A stretch of 35,931 nt of DNA from contig WJLZ01000165.1 of the NCBI GenBank assembly GCA_014728215.1, positions 1 to 35,931 on the forward strand. The letters are read 5' to 3'. The stretch is from Chitinivibrionales bacterium (GTDB lineage Bacteria; Fibrobacterota; Chitinivibrionia; Chitinivibrionales; WJKA01). Positions 8,381-16,541 of this stretch are shown here, piece by piece; positions within the stretch are counted from its first letter, which is position 1, and each line of letters begins with the position of its first letter. Position numbers and translations under genes: made by a program. The notes below the pieces were generated by a model, which saw nothing but the letters and a program-made list of their open reading frames with translations, had not been told where the DNA came from and did no database searches.

Positions 8381-9034
8381 TCAGGCGATTTTATCCCTGA
8401 GCTTATTATTGAGAATCGAAAGAATTTCCTCAGACCCAAGTGAACTGCCCAAATCTTTCAGTGAGATACAAAAATCATGATGGGGCCGTCCTTTTCGATA
8501 GTCCGGTTCCCGGGGCGGATGTTTAAGATATTTTTCTATTAAGCTGCAATCGGGATCGACTAAAAGAGAAGATTGGTAGTAATAGAAAAAGGGGTTCTGG
8601 GTCAGGTACAGGGAACTGCCGAGTATCTTTTTGTTGTCCACAGCAAGATCACTGATCCCCATCTCTTGCAATTCAAGGCCTGTCGCTTCCTTTATAAGAG
8701 AAATTATCGGACGATGTATCTGTGAGTAGGTATCCCGGATCGAGAGCCCCTTTGTTCTTTTCCCGACAATCAGGATAATTACCATCCCGGGCGATAAAAC
8801 AACCGTTCCCCCTCCTCCGCGGCGCTTGACTATTGGCACACAGTCATCAAAGCATCTCCGCGAAAAAATTTCAATTTCCGATTTGCATGACGGTCCGTGA
8901 ACGACTTCAACAGTTTCCTGCAAATAGGCGTGCACATAGGGCAATCCCCGGGTTGCTCCGTATAAAAAAAACGCATCGTTTTTTAAAGCTTTCCCGGGAA
9001 ACAGGGGTATGGTGTGATGGAAAAAAGAATTCAT
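8381..9034 (-). CDS. LplA/LipB-family lipoate ligase or octanoyltransferase
   Basis: A 217-residue member of the biotin/lipoate A/B ligase superfamily, which attaches lipoyl or octanoyl groups to the lysine of E2 or GcvH lipoyl domains. The acyl-adenylate/acyl-binding loop is RRGGGGTVVL at residues 71-80 (family pattern RRxxGGG), followed by GISDLAVDNKKILGSS (126-141), which places a Lys pair (135-136) where the catalytic lysine is expected. It lacks the C-terminal accessory domain of E. coli LplA, so it could be a bipartite ligase catalytic subunit, a LipM-type octanoyltransferase, or a paralogue with another role. It is convergent with the histidine kinase and divergent from dinB. No other lipoylation gene is nearby. 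Confidence 0.8.
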   Translation of the reverse strand: MNSFFHHTIPLFPGKALKNDAFFLYGATRGLPYVHAYLQETVEVVHGPSCKSEIEIFSRRCFDDCVPIVKRRGGGGTVVLSPGMVIILIVGKRTKGLSIRDTYSQIHRPIISLIKEATGLELQEMGISDLAVDNKKILGSSLYLTQNPFFYYYQSSLLVDPDCSLIEKYLKHPPREPDYRKGRPHHDFCISLKDLGSSLGSEEILSILNNKLRDKIA

Positions 9035-9192
9035 AAAGAATTAAAATTAATTTATTACCGCCGAGAGTAATAAAGAACACATCAAGTTAAATACATTTCC
9101 TGACAATTTTCGATCGCTTTTGCTTTTATATCCGGCATCTATCATATTTTTTGAGCAGTGTCTGTTCCATATCCAAAAAGGATTTTTTATCA

Positions 9193-10365
9193 ATGATGTC
9201 ACATCATCGAACAATCTTTCATGTGGATATGGATGCGTTTTTTTGTTCGGTGGAGCAGCGAGACAATCCATCCTATCGTGGTAAGCCGGTTATTGTAGGG
9301 GCCAGACCCGGTACCAGGGGAGTGGTATCTGCCGCCAGCTATGAAGCCAGGAAATATGGTGTTCATTCGGCAATGCCGATTAATCAGGCGTTTCGCCGTT
9401 GTCCCCATGGTATTTACCTCAGACCGCGCATGCATGTCTATGCACAATCATCCCGGGAAATCATGGCAATTCTCAGGTCTTTTTCACCGATCATCGAGCA
9501 GATTTCGGTTGATGAAGCTTTTCTGGATATTACCGGCACCCAACGTTTGTGGGGAAACCCTCTGGAAACGGCACAAAAAATTTCTTGCAAGATCAAAAAA
9601 GAGCAGCATTTGACGGCATCGATAGGTGTGGCCCCGAATAAATTTCTCGCCAAATTGGCTTCGGATATGGATAAACCCGATGGTATTACAGTAACTCCCT
9701 TTGAGATAAATGAAATTGAATCCTGGCTTGCGCCACTTCCGGTGAGCCGAGTCTGGGGTGTCGGCAAAAAGACCCAAGAGGTTTTTGCCCGAATGGGAAT
9801 TCAACAAATCGGCGATCTGCAAAATCTTTCACTTCAGTGCCTGAATAAACGATTCGGCAAAATGGGGGTTACTCTCTACGATCTGGCGCGAGGTGTCGAC
9901 AGTCGTCCGGTTAGTGAGCAGGAGGGAGTCAAATCCGTATCACGAGAACACACTTTTGCCCGGGATTGCAGGGATGTAGATGAATGGAAAAGAATCCTTC
10001 TGGCATTATCCAGGGATGTGGGCAGACGAGCCCGAAAGTATGGTATTACCGGCAAAAGCGTCGTTTTAATTTATCGAATGCCCGATTTCTCGAAACATAC
10101 CCGACGCATAACGCTCTCAAGGCCGACAAATTTAACCCGGGATATTTTTTCATCTCTTGTCCCTTTGTTGCCGGAGTTAAAACAAAAGACAGACGCTCTG
10201 CGATTGATCGGTACAGGATTAACCAACCTGACAGGTGCAGGTCAAATGGATCTCTTTTCTAACAAGCAACGTGAAGCGGCATGGGAAGCATCGGAGAATG
10301 CAATGGACCGGCTTAATGTACGGTTTGGGAAAAAATCGATCTTTCTTGCCGGTGAAATCGAATAG
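9193..10365 (+). CDS. dinB: DNA polymerase IV (Y-family translesion polymerase)
   Basis: An error-prone polymerase that extends mismatched or lesion-containing primers. From ATG 9193 it has 390 residues. The catalytic palm motifs are FHVDMDAFFCSVE near the N-terminus and SVDEAFLDITG about 100 residues on, supplying the metal-binding Asp/Asp-Glu set. YEARKYGVHSAMP matches the fingers region, and the little-finger domain occupies the C-terminal third. I preferred the tandem ATG at 9193/9196 to the TTG at 9151 because the conserved FHVDMDAFF normally lies a few residues from the start. The C-terminal clamp-binding peptide may be QMDLFSN (about residues 354-360), a QxxLF-type beta-clamp motif. 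The gene is divergent from the LplA-family gene. No LexA box was recognised. Confidence 0.93.
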   Translation: MMSHHRTIFHVDMDAFFCSVEQRDNPSYRGKPVIVGARPGTRGVVSAASYEARKYGVHSAMPINQAFRRCPHGIYLRPRMHVYAQSSREIMAILRSFSPIIEQISVDEAFLDITGTQRLWGNPLETAQKISCKIKKEQHLTASIGVAPNKFLAKLASDMDKPDGITVTPFEINEIESWLAPLPVSRVWGVGKKTQEVFARMGIQQIGDLQNLSLQCLNKRFGKMGVTLYDLARGVDSRPVSEQEGVKSVSREHTFARDCRDVDEWKRILLALSRDVGRRARKYGITGKSVVLIYRMPDFSKHTRRITLSRPTNLTRDIFSSLVPLLPELKQKTDALRLIGTGLTNLTGAGQMDLFSNKQREAAWEASENAMDRLNVRFGKKSIFLAGEIE

Positions 10366-10449
10366 ATTATTTACTTTCTGAGGTATATAACCGATAATTA
10401 AAAGAAAAACTTTGCTGTATCGCCATTAGTAAGTATGGAAGCGTAAAAT

Positions 10450-11211
10450 ATGATTAGCTGTATTGTCTGTTCAAGAAAACCGCCTGATTGGAAAGATCAT
10501 GAATCCAACGTAAAAGAAACGATTGGGTGTTCCAACGAATATATCAGGATCGATAACACCTGCAACAAATACAATCTCTGTTCAGCGTATAATAGAGGGC
10601 TTGAATATGCTCAGGGCGATATTTGCGTATTTATGCATGAAGATGTTTTTATGCTTCACCCGGAATGGGGCAAAATTATCGAAAGCAAATTTGCTCAGGA
10701 TGAAACGCTCGGCTGTATTGGAGTTGCGGGCACACAGTATCTCTTTGCCGACAAGCCCGGATGGGTTGCTGCAGGACGTCCTTTTATTCACGGCAAAGTT
10801 ACCCATCAAAAGGGCGAACAATGTGTCCTGACCGTCTATTCCTGGATTGACGGTGATATCGAAGTGGTTGCTGTTGATGGTCTCTTCATGGCTGTCAGAC
10901 GGAGCTTGTTTGATGAGATCAGGTTTGATGATGTTACCTTTAATCAGTTTCATTTTTATGATCTTGATATTTGCATGCAGATAAGAAATACCCATAAAAT
11001 TATTGTTACCGATGCTATTGTTCTCAAACATTTTTCGGGTGGCTCTTTCGATGGGGTATGGAAAGCCTATGCAGATAAGTTTCTTGAAAAATACAGAGAA
11101 ATTCTTCCGGTTTCCTGTGTCGCTTCGGTACCAGAGGGGCCTCAAAAGCGGTTTGAAAGCTATGATATTACCCAGCGAATTCCTCTTCAGGTACGAAAAA
11201 TCGGTATGTAA
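10450..11211 (+). CDS. StrF-like family 2 glycosyltransferase
   Basis: A 253-residue protein starting MISCIVCSRKPP, with a GT-A style core: YNRGLEYAQGDICVFMHEDVFM (a His-Glu-Asp in place of the classical D-x-D), GWGKI-like helix WGKIIESKF, and DIEVVAVDGLFMAVRR followed by FNQFHFYDLDICMQIR. This order matches the StrF/glycosyltransferase-2-like family seen in surface polysaccharide loci. No membrane helix is visible, so it is probably cytosolic. GGAAG lies about 8 bases before ATG 10450, supporting this start. It has no glycan-gene neighbours and is followed by the diguanylate cyclase with its own promoter. Donor and acceptor are unknown. Confidence 0.72.
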   Translation: MISCIVCSRKPPDWKDHESNVKETIGCSNEYIRIDNTCNKYNLCSAYNRGLEYAQGDICVFMHEDVFMLHPEWGKIIESKFAQDETLGCIGVAGTQYLFADKPGWVAAGRPFIHGKVTHQKGEQCVLTVYSWIDGDIEVVAVDGLFMAVRRSLFDEIRFDDVTFNQFHFYDLDICMQIRNTHKIIVTDAIVLKHFSGGSFDGVWKAYADKFLEKYREILPVSCVASVPEGPQKRFESYDITQRIPLQVRKIGM

Positions 11212-11231
11212 ATCTATACTGGTAAATTCTT

Positions 11232-11261
11232 TTGTAGACTATCATCGGCAACTGTTATACT
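11232..11261 (+). promoter_or_regulatory. Promoter candidate of the diguanylate cyclase gene
   Basis: TTGTAG at 11232-11237 and TATACT at 11256-11261 are separated by 18 bases. Transcription would begin near 11268, about 80 bases before the GTG start, leaving room for the folded leader at 11284-11325. The -10 overlaps a small AT dyad (11257-11274, arms ATACTAT/ATAGTAT). Confidence 0.45.
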
Positions 11262-11283
11262 ATTTATATAGTATGTAATATGA

Positions 11284-11325
11284 GTGTCGACAAGAACTTA
11301 TATTTAGAAGTCTTGCAATCGACAC
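11284..11325 (+). other. Long stem-loop in the 5' leader of the diguanylate cyclase gene
   Basis: GTGTCGA (11284-11290) pairs with TCGACAC (11319-11325). Inside it, CAAGA-CTT (11291-11299, one bulged A) pairs with AAGTCTTG (11108 + 0 offset: 11108 is not meant; the arm is 11308-11315), with a 3-base bulge on the 3' side and an 8-base loop. The total is 15 base pairs. No U-run follows, so it is not a normal terminator. It lies between the predicted transcription start and the GTG at 11348 and may control stability or translation. It does not resemble the GEMM c-di-GMP riboswitch consensus as I know it. Confidence 0.45.
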
Positions 11326-11347
11326 AGTCTTTCAAGGCACGATTATT

Positions 11348-12487
11348 GTGGTAAAGCTTTTAAAATTTTCATATAACAAAAACAACGACAAAGGTCTTTC
11401 GGTAAAACAAAGAGTTTTCTGGCTTATTTCTGGCCTGGTGATTCTGTGCGCATTTTTTGTTTCCGGTATACTCTGGGTTCGGACTCCCTTTACCCATATT
11501 CTTGTCTTTGCATTGTCGGTAGTCTGGCTTCTGTTAATGCTGGAGTGGTTTACCGGTTTTTTGCTTGAATATGCAAGAAGGATCGAAAAAGCAGGGGTAA
11601 CAACAAGACGATATCAGAATATCGCAAAATATTTTGAGAGTATTCTTCAGGATTCAACCGATATAATCTTTACCATCGATTCTGAAGGACTTATCCTAAA
11701 ATTTAACAAGGGCTCTCAGATTCATTTCGGTTATACTCAGGAAGAGATTGTCGGAAAACCTTTCAGTCAGCTTTTTGTTAATGAGGCCGGTGAAAGAAAA
11801 ATCATGGATTCGGTCCTTCGATCGGGAAAATCGGTTAATGAAGAAATTCCGATGAAAACCCGGGATGGGGAAATAATTCATCTGAATCTCAGTATTTCGG
11901 AAATGAAAGATGAAAGCGGCCGCATTATCGGTATGGTGGTTACTGCAAAGGATATAACCGAAAAGAAAAAGCTCGAACTTGAATTGGTCAAGAAAAACGA
12001 GCTTCTGGAAAAACTGGCGGTAACCGACAGTTTGACTGAGCTTTTCAATACTCGTCACTTTTACGGCCAGATCAAAAAAGAACTGGCGCGATTCAGACGA
12101 AATCCTGACCGTTCCCTTTCTCTTATGTTAATGGACATCGACCACTTCAAGGATTTCAACGATACCGAAGGTCACCAGATGGGTGACCAGGTGCTTAAAT
12201 CTCTTGCTCAGGTTATCAATGTCTGCATTCGGAAGGATATCGATACCGGCTACCGGTATGGTGGCGATGAATTTGTAGTATTGCTTCCCGATACCGATAA
12301 ACACCAGGCTCAGGTGGTGGCAAAACGTATCAGTAAGCAGTTTGGATCCTTTCAATTCGGCAAAACGAGCCTTTCTATCGGCATAGCTCAGGCTGCGCCG
12401 GAAGAAGATGAAGTCAGTCTGTTGAAGCGTGCCGATGAGGCCATGTATCGTTCAAAAAAAGGCGGGCGTTCGAGAATTTCGTTTTAG
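11348..12487 (+). CDS. Membrane PAS-GGDEF diguanylate cyclase
   Basis: A 379-residue protein predicted to make cyclic di-GMP from two GTP. Two membrane helices (about residues 23-44 and 48-68) are followed by a coiled linker, a PAS domain (about 95-210, with FNKGSQIHFGYTQEEIVGKP and a PAC-like end VTAKDITEKKKLE), and a GGDEF domain from about 215. The active-site loop is intact GGDEF at 305-309. The position of the inhibitory-site arginine (RxxD, nine residues before GGDEF) is Lys296 in the string RKDID, so product inhibition may be weakened. The start is GTG 11348, after a long structured leader. It has no EAL partner in the window. Signal and target are unknown. Confidence 0.92.
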   Translation: MVKLLKFSYNKNNDKGLSVKQRVFWLISGLVILCAFFVSGILWVRTPFTHILVFALSVVWLLLMLEWFTGFLLEYARRIEKAGVTTRRYQNIAKYFESILQDSTDIIFTIDSEGLILKFNKGSQIHFGYTQEEIVGKPFSQLFVNEAGERKIMDSVLRSGKSVNEEIPMKTRDGEIIHLNLSISEMKDESGRIIGMVVTAKDITEKKKLELELVKKNELLEKLAVTDSLTELFNTRHFYGQIKKELARFRRNPDRSLSLMLMDIDHFKDFNDTEGHQMGDQVLKSLAQVINVCIRKDIDTGYRYGGDEFVVLLPDTDKHQAQVVAKRISKQFGSFQFGKTSLSIGIAQAAPEEDEVSLLKRADEAMYRSKKGGRSRISF

Positions 12488-12506
12488 TGCAATCAGGAAA
12501 TCCGCT

Positions 12507-13253
12507 CTAATCATTTCCCAAAAGATACATGAGTATTGCTCCTGCAGCCGCAACATTAAGTGATTCGGCTTTTGCGGTATCGATAGGGACGGCAACCGTT
12601 TCCTGAGCAAGGGAAAGGACTTCTCTGGAAAGGCCGGCCCCTTCGTTGCCTAGAGCAAGGATACATCGAGGCTGAACAGGTATCCTCTTGCACGATTTGC
12701 CTCCCATCGTTGAGGCATAGAATGTATAATTATTGTCAAGAAGTTTTTTTATCATTGCTCTATAGGCACTATTTCTCCGGATCCAGAGAGAAAGTATTGT
12801 TCCTGCACTTGCCTGGACTGCCCGCGGTGAAAAGGGATCAGCACACTTGTCGGACATAATAATGCCCGAGAAGCCAAGAGCTGCAGCGGTCCGTATCAGC
12901 GTTCCAATATTACCGGGATCCTGAATATCTTCGAGCAAAAGAAGTCTGGGACCGGTATCATCAGGCAGAGAATCGGAAAATGATCCTGCGGGAATGGTAA
13001 CCAGGGCAAGAGGACTTTGAGGGTTTTTTGCAGCGCTGATTGTCTTAAACTGCTGTTTTGTAATAACTCTTCGAGGACATTCCGGCTCCGGACCTGCCAA
13101 CGTTTCGGTGGTAGATATAATTTCTGTTACAGTATGAGGGGCAGTTGTGAGAATCTGTTGTACGGCGCGAGGTCCCTCAACTGGAAAAACTCCCTCAATG
13201 AGCCGGTATTTCTGTTGATGAAGCGACTTATACAATTTAAGCGGCTTTAAAAT
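12507..13253 (-). CDS. TrmH/SpoU-family RNA 2'-O-methyltransferase
   Basis: A SPOUT-fold, SAM-dependent ribose methyltransferase of the TrmH/RlmB type, with all three trefoil-knot motifs: NIGTLIRTAAALGFSG (motif 1), LALGNEGAGLSRE (motif 2) and VPIDTAKAESLNVAAAGAI (motif 3). The N-terminal substrate-binding domain starts in the usual way (LKLYKSLHQQKYR). Starts are ambiguous. ATG 13283 overlaps the upstream cNMP gene by 37 bases and has no Shine-Dalgarno. An in-frame ATT at 13253 has GGAGG exactly 7 bases upstream, overlaps the upstream stop region, and gives the family-typical N-terminus; I use it, but TTG 13235 is also possible. The target (rRNA or tRNA) cannot be told. It is the last gene of the cNMP operon. 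Confidence 0.88.
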   Translation of the reverse strand: MLKPLKLYKSLHQQKYRLIEGVFPVEGPRAVQQILTTAPHTVTEIISTTETLAGPEPECPRRVITKQQFKTISAAKNPQSPLALVTIPAGSFSDSLPDDTGPRLLLLEDIQDPGNIGTLIRTAAALGFSGIIMSDKCADPFSPRAVQASAGTILSLWIRRNSAYRAMIKKLLDNNYTFYASTMGGKSCKRIPVQPRCILALGNEGAGLSREVLSLAQETVAVPIDTAKAESLNVAAAGAILMYLLGND

Positions 13254-14269
13254 TGAATTTCCTCCTTGAAAACCGGGAGCCATTGCCGGAGTAACTGAAG
13301 GCGTATTAAGGCATTGGGATTATAGGCAAGGGTACCCCTTTTATGCTTTCCATATTTGGATTCGGTGACATCCTGCTGCTCGATAACGACTTTGGCGGCC
13401 ATAAGTTCATCAAGAGCATCGAGATCTATATGGCGTTCATTTTCCCGGCGTTCAAGTTCGATTTCGACCTGAGCGGTTCCTACCTTCATGAGGTTATTCG
13501 GCGTCTTTCTTCCGTGTTTTTCTCCTGCTGCCTGAATTATGCAAATGAGATCCATGGCTTTTTCCGACAGATTCTCGCCAAGAAATTCAGCTCCGCGCTG
13601 CTTTGTTCGTAGATAACTCATATACATGGACAGGACAACATAATCTTTGATAAGGATGTATTCCTGACCCAGTTCATTTTTCCGGATAACGACCATTTCT
13701 TTCAGGATCAGGTGAAGGAAAACATTTTCCGCCTCGATTCCACCTAAGCCGATAGTCGCATATACCATCTCTTTTGCACGGCTGAGATAGATAAACCTGG
13801 TGTCATCCAGAGAAACACCTTCATTATCATAAAGCAGTAAAAGAATGCGGATAACACCGCCGACATTTTTCTGGACAACATCATCACTGGTGCGTTTCAT
13901 AGTGTCCCGTAGCCGCTTAACAACCACTCTGATCATGTTTGAGAGCCAGGAGGGGACTTTTTCCATGGTGCGCTCAAAAAGATTCTGGTCTATTACCGTG
14001 GCAACGAGATCTTCAGTGACCTGGGCTGTTGCGCTCCGGGGTTGATTATCAAGAAGGGACAACTCTCCTAATACACTGCCCGGGCCCAGTATCGCCAGCT
14101 CGATTGTGTTTTCGCCTTCCTGTTTGAGGATTCGTACTTTGCCCGCTCTGATGATATACATCTCGGTACTCATCTCGTCTTCAATAAACAGAAGCGAGCC
14201 TTTGCGCAGCTTTTTTTCATTTTGACGGACAACATTTCTGCCGGCGCCTATTTTGGACGATGTTGCCAC
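13247..14269 (-). CDS. Cyclic nucleotide-binding domain protein, second of a tandem pair
   Basis: From GTG 14269 the protein has 340 residues. This start overlaps the preceding TAG by one base and has GGAGGAG about 4 bases upstream; an ATG at 14308 would run into the neighbour. The N-terminal jelly-roll (about residues 15-130) has the phosphate-binding-cassette pattern GELSLLDNQPRSATA, typical of Crp/PKA-type cNMP domains. It is followed by a helical stretch and about 200 residues without a family I know, possibly winged-helix-like, ending in a basic/aromatic tail. It aligns along its whole length with the gene upstream (shared KVPxWL and RLRDxxKR strings, the IKD segment and the C-terminal LRQWLPVF/IKEWAPRF segment). 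Effector, whether cAMP, c-di-GMP or none, is unknown. Confidence 0.8.
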   Translation of the reverse strand: MATSSKIGAGRNVVRQNEKKLRKGSLLFIEDEMSTEMYIIRAGKVRILKQEGENTIELAILGPGSVLGELSLLDNQPRSATAQVTEDLVATVIDQNLFERTMEKVPSWLSNMIRVVVKRLRDTMKRTSDDVVQKNVGGVIRILLLLYDNEGVSLDDTRFIYLSRAKEMVYATIGLGGIEAENVFLHLILKEMVVIRKNELGQEYILIKDYVVLSMYMSYLRTKQRGAEFLGENLSEKAMDLICIIQAAGEKHGRKTPNNLMKVGTAQVEIELERRENERHIDLDALDELMAAKVVIEQQDVTESKYGKHKRGTLAYNPNALIRLQLLRQWLPVFKEEIQF

Positions 14270-15267
14270 TATGCTCCTCCCGTACCTTTTTCGAAGCGCG
14301 GCGCCCATTCTTTGATTTTCTTGATACGAGCAAGGGTTTCCCGCTGGAAAATAATTTTTACATCGTTTTCGACCGGAAACATATTGATCAGATTTCGTCG
14401 CTTGAGATCAAGAAGTACTCTGTCAAGTTTTTCGGGTTTGGTTTCCGTCAGATCTTTGAGCAATACCGATTTCAGGAGTGCAGTACCTTCATCGGTATTG
14501 GATCCGGATTTCTGGGCAACGTATGCAATATTGTTTAATACAGACAGAGCTTCCTCGGGCACACCCAGTTCCCGGAATTCTTTTCTCTGACTTTTCAGTA
14601 CAAGATATTCCTTAAAAAGTTTTAAAACATCAATGTCCTTAATGCAAATATGCTTTTTGTGGTTGGTATCTTCTTCAACTTGAACAATCGAGCTCTTTTC
14701 AAGACCTGAAATTAAATGAGTAATCTCCTTTTTTTTCAACTGGCAGACATAATAGGTTTCCACCAGCATAAAATCATAATCGAGTGCCGAAAGCGACGCG
14801 AATTCATGCTTGTATTTGGGAAGTAAAAGGAGCATCAGGGAGACAACGCCATGTTCTTTGTCTCTGAGAATGGAAAGATCGACCCGCTTATTTGCATCAC
14901 GAAGCCGGCTGACAACGATTTTAACAATGCTAAAAAGCCATACCGGCACTTTCTGCATTGTTGCCTGAAACACGGCGGAATTTATTAGAAGTGCTTTTGT
15001 CGTATCAATTGCCCGCACAGTTGCAGAGCGCGGAAGATTATCCAGAAGAGACATCTCGCCAACAAGCGCACCATCACCAAGAACCGCGAGTTCAATTTCA
15101 CCATCAGAGGTGGTTTTATAAACCCCCACCCGCCCTTCTTTGATTATGAAGAGTTCTTTGCCCCGTGTGCCTTCTTCAAAAAGGGTGGTTCCGGGTTTAA
15201 AGGTTTGAATATTTAGCTGTTGCGGGCGTTTGCCCGTTTTAAGTTCAGAACGGCCAATATCCGGCAT
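14269..15267 (-). CDS. Cyclic nucleotide-binding domain protein, first of a tandem pair
   Basis: A 332-residue protein with an N-terminal cNMP-binding domain (about residues 20-130: FKPGTTLFEEGTRGKELFII and GEMSLLDNLPRSATV) and a C-terminal region of about 200 residues. That region has a hydrophobic helix (VVSLMLLLLP), a segment ending HICIKDIDVLKLFKEYL, and a possible winged helix (LDRVLLDLKRRNLI). It lacks the compact Crp helix-turn-helix directly after the sensor domain, so DNA binding is not certain. GAGG lies about 9 bases before ATG 15267. The gene begins just after the rplS terminator, so it probably starts its own transcription unit with its paralogue and the RNA methyltransferase. 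Confidence 0.8.
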   Translation of the reverse strand: MPDIGRSELKTGKRPQQLNIQTFKPGTTLFEEGTRGKELFIIKEGRVGVYKTTSDGEIELAVLGDGALVGEMSLLDNLPRSATVRAIDTTKALLINSAVFQATMQKVPVWLFSIVKIVVSRLRDANKRVDLSILRDKEHGVVSLMLLLLPKYKHEFASLSALDYDFMLVETYYVCQLKKKEITHLISGLEKSSIVQVEEDTNHKKHICIKDIDVLKLFKEYLVLKSQRKEFRELGVPEEALSVLNNIAYVAQKSGSNTDEGTALLKSVLLKDLTETKPEKLDRVLLDLKRRNLINMFPVENDVKIIFQRETLARIKKIKEWAPRFEKGTGGA

Positions 15268-15330
15268 AGCAGCAGCCTCAAAAAAATGAAATGGTGCCTG
15301 AAATACTGAAAAGCCAGGACTAATGGTAAC

Positions 15331-15361
15331 AAAAAGAGAAGATAGAGTTTATCTTCTCTTT
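15331..15361 (-). terminator. Rho-independent terminator of the ffh-rplS operon
   Basis: A perfect 12-base inverted repeat (arms AAAGAGAAGATA and TATCTTCTCTTT) with a 5-base loop, followed on the minus strand by five T residues (bases 15335-15331). It lies 35 bases beyond the rplS stop and separates that operon from the cNMP gene pair. Confidence 0.72.
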
Positions 15362-15395
15362 AATGATACATTCAAAGATGGAGATTGAAAAGATT

Positions 15396-15740
15396 TTATT
15401 TGCTTTCCTTGATTCTTGTCGCTTTTCCGGTTCGGCCTCTGAGATAGTAGAGTTTGGCCCGTCTTGTTTTCCCGCGAGTAAGGATCTGAATATCGGTAAT
15501 GAGCGGAGAATAAAGAGGAAAAATCTTTTCGACATAAATACCGCGGGATGATTTTCTGACGGTAAATGTTTTTCCTGTTCCGCTTCCTCGCCGTTGAATG
15601 ACTGTTCCCTGAAAGGTTTGGACACGTTCTTTATTTCCTTCGCGGATTCGCATGGAAACACGGACAGAGTCACCGGAATCAAAATCAGGCCGGTTTGCCT
15701 GCGTGTACTCTTTTTCGACTTGGTTTATTGTTTCCTGCAC
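15396..15740 (-). CDS. rplS: Large-subunit ribosomal protein bL19
   Basis: A 114-residue protein with the bL19 layout: an N-terminal helix, then [29 protein letters not shown] and the basic C-terminal [20 protein letters not shown]. It contacts the small subunit at the inter-subunit bridge. The start is GTG at 15740, with AGGAGG 6 bases upstream, the clearest ribosome binding site of this operon. It is last in the ffh-rpsP-rimM-trmD-rplS order and is followed by a strong terminator. Confidence 0.97.
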   Translation of the reverse strand: MQETINQVEKEYTQANRPDFDSGDSVRVSMRIREGNKERVQTFQGTVIQRRGSGTGKTFTVRKSSRGIYVEKIFPLYSPLITDIQILTRGKTRRAKLYYLRGRTGKATRIKESK

Positions 15741-15794
15741 TTGGTTCCTCCTATTGTTAAATATTTCTTTTCTTTCGAACTTGTGACTTTATTG

Positions 15795-16502
15795 TTATTC
15801 TTCATCTTTTTCTTCATGAAAGCGGGTCCAAAGATCTTTTCTTTTCCGGCGTGTCAGTTCCCTGGCCTGTTCTTCCTGCCATTCTCTGATTTTGGCATGA
15901 TTTCCGCTTAAAAGCACTTCCGGCACTTTCATGCCTCCAAACTCTTCGGGACGGGTATAATGAGGCATCCCGAGCAGACCATTGTAATGAGAATCTTCGG
16001 TCGGGCTAATTTCGTTGCCGAGTACCCCCGGAAGTAACCGAGTTATGGCATCGATAAAGACCATTGCCGGTATTTCTCCGCCCGAAAGAACAAAGTCGCC
16101 GATTGATATTTCACGGTCAACATAGGTATTCCGTATTCTCTGATCGATACCCTTATATCGGCCACAGAGTAGAATGATGGCCTGTTTCCGGGTAAATTTA
16201 CGGCATAATTCATGGGTCAGCCGTTCTCCCTGAGGAGTAAAAAATACTACAAGCGGAGAACGAGTTTCCTGCTTTTTTTTACTTGCCCTGATTGCCCCGG
16301 CCAGAGGTTCGGGTTTCAAAACCATCCCTGAGCTTCCTCCATACGGATAATCATCGACTGTTTTATGGCGGTCATGCGCATAATTACGAATATTTTCAAT
16401 ATTGATTGTAATAGCCCCTTTATCCAGAGCCCGCTTGAGTATGCTGTCTGAAAAAACACCATCGAACATGGACGGAAAAAGCGTTAATATTTCAAAGAAC
16501 AT
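15795..16502 (-). CDS. trmD: tRNA (guanine-37-N1)-methyltransferase
   Basis: Methylates N1 of G37 beside the anticodon of several tRNAs with S-adenosylmethionine, preventing +1 frameshifts. The 235 residues carry the SPOUT knot motifs LLCGRYKGIDQRI and SIGDFVLSGGEIPAMVFIDA, plus DYPYGGSSGMVLKPEP near residue 54 and the C-terminal HYTRPEEFGG and VLLSGNHAKIREW segments that are nearly invariant in TrmD. It begins 39 bases after the rimM stop with no evident Shine-Dalgarno. The position between rimM and rplS is the classic arrangement. Confidence 0.97.
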   Translation of the reverse strand: MFFEILTLFPSMFDGVFSDSILKRALDKGAITINIENIRNYAHDRHKTVDDYPYGGSSGMVLKPEPLAGAIRASKKKQETRSPLVVFFTPQGERLTHELCRKFTRKQAIILLCGRYKGIDQRIRNTYVDREISIGDFVLSGGEIPAMVFIDAITRLLPGVLGNEISPTEDSHYNGLLGMPHYTRPEEFGGMKVPEVLLSGNHAKIREWQEEQARELTRRKRKDLWTRFHEEKDEE

Positions 16503-16541
16503 GATGTGTTATGGTGTATTATCTTGTTTTAGATCAAATGG

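Noticed and set aside
11284-11325. Stem-loop as a c-di-GMP riboswitch or as a terminator
   Set aside because: It lacks the GEMM consensus known to me and has no U-tract, so I list it only as an unassigned leader structure.
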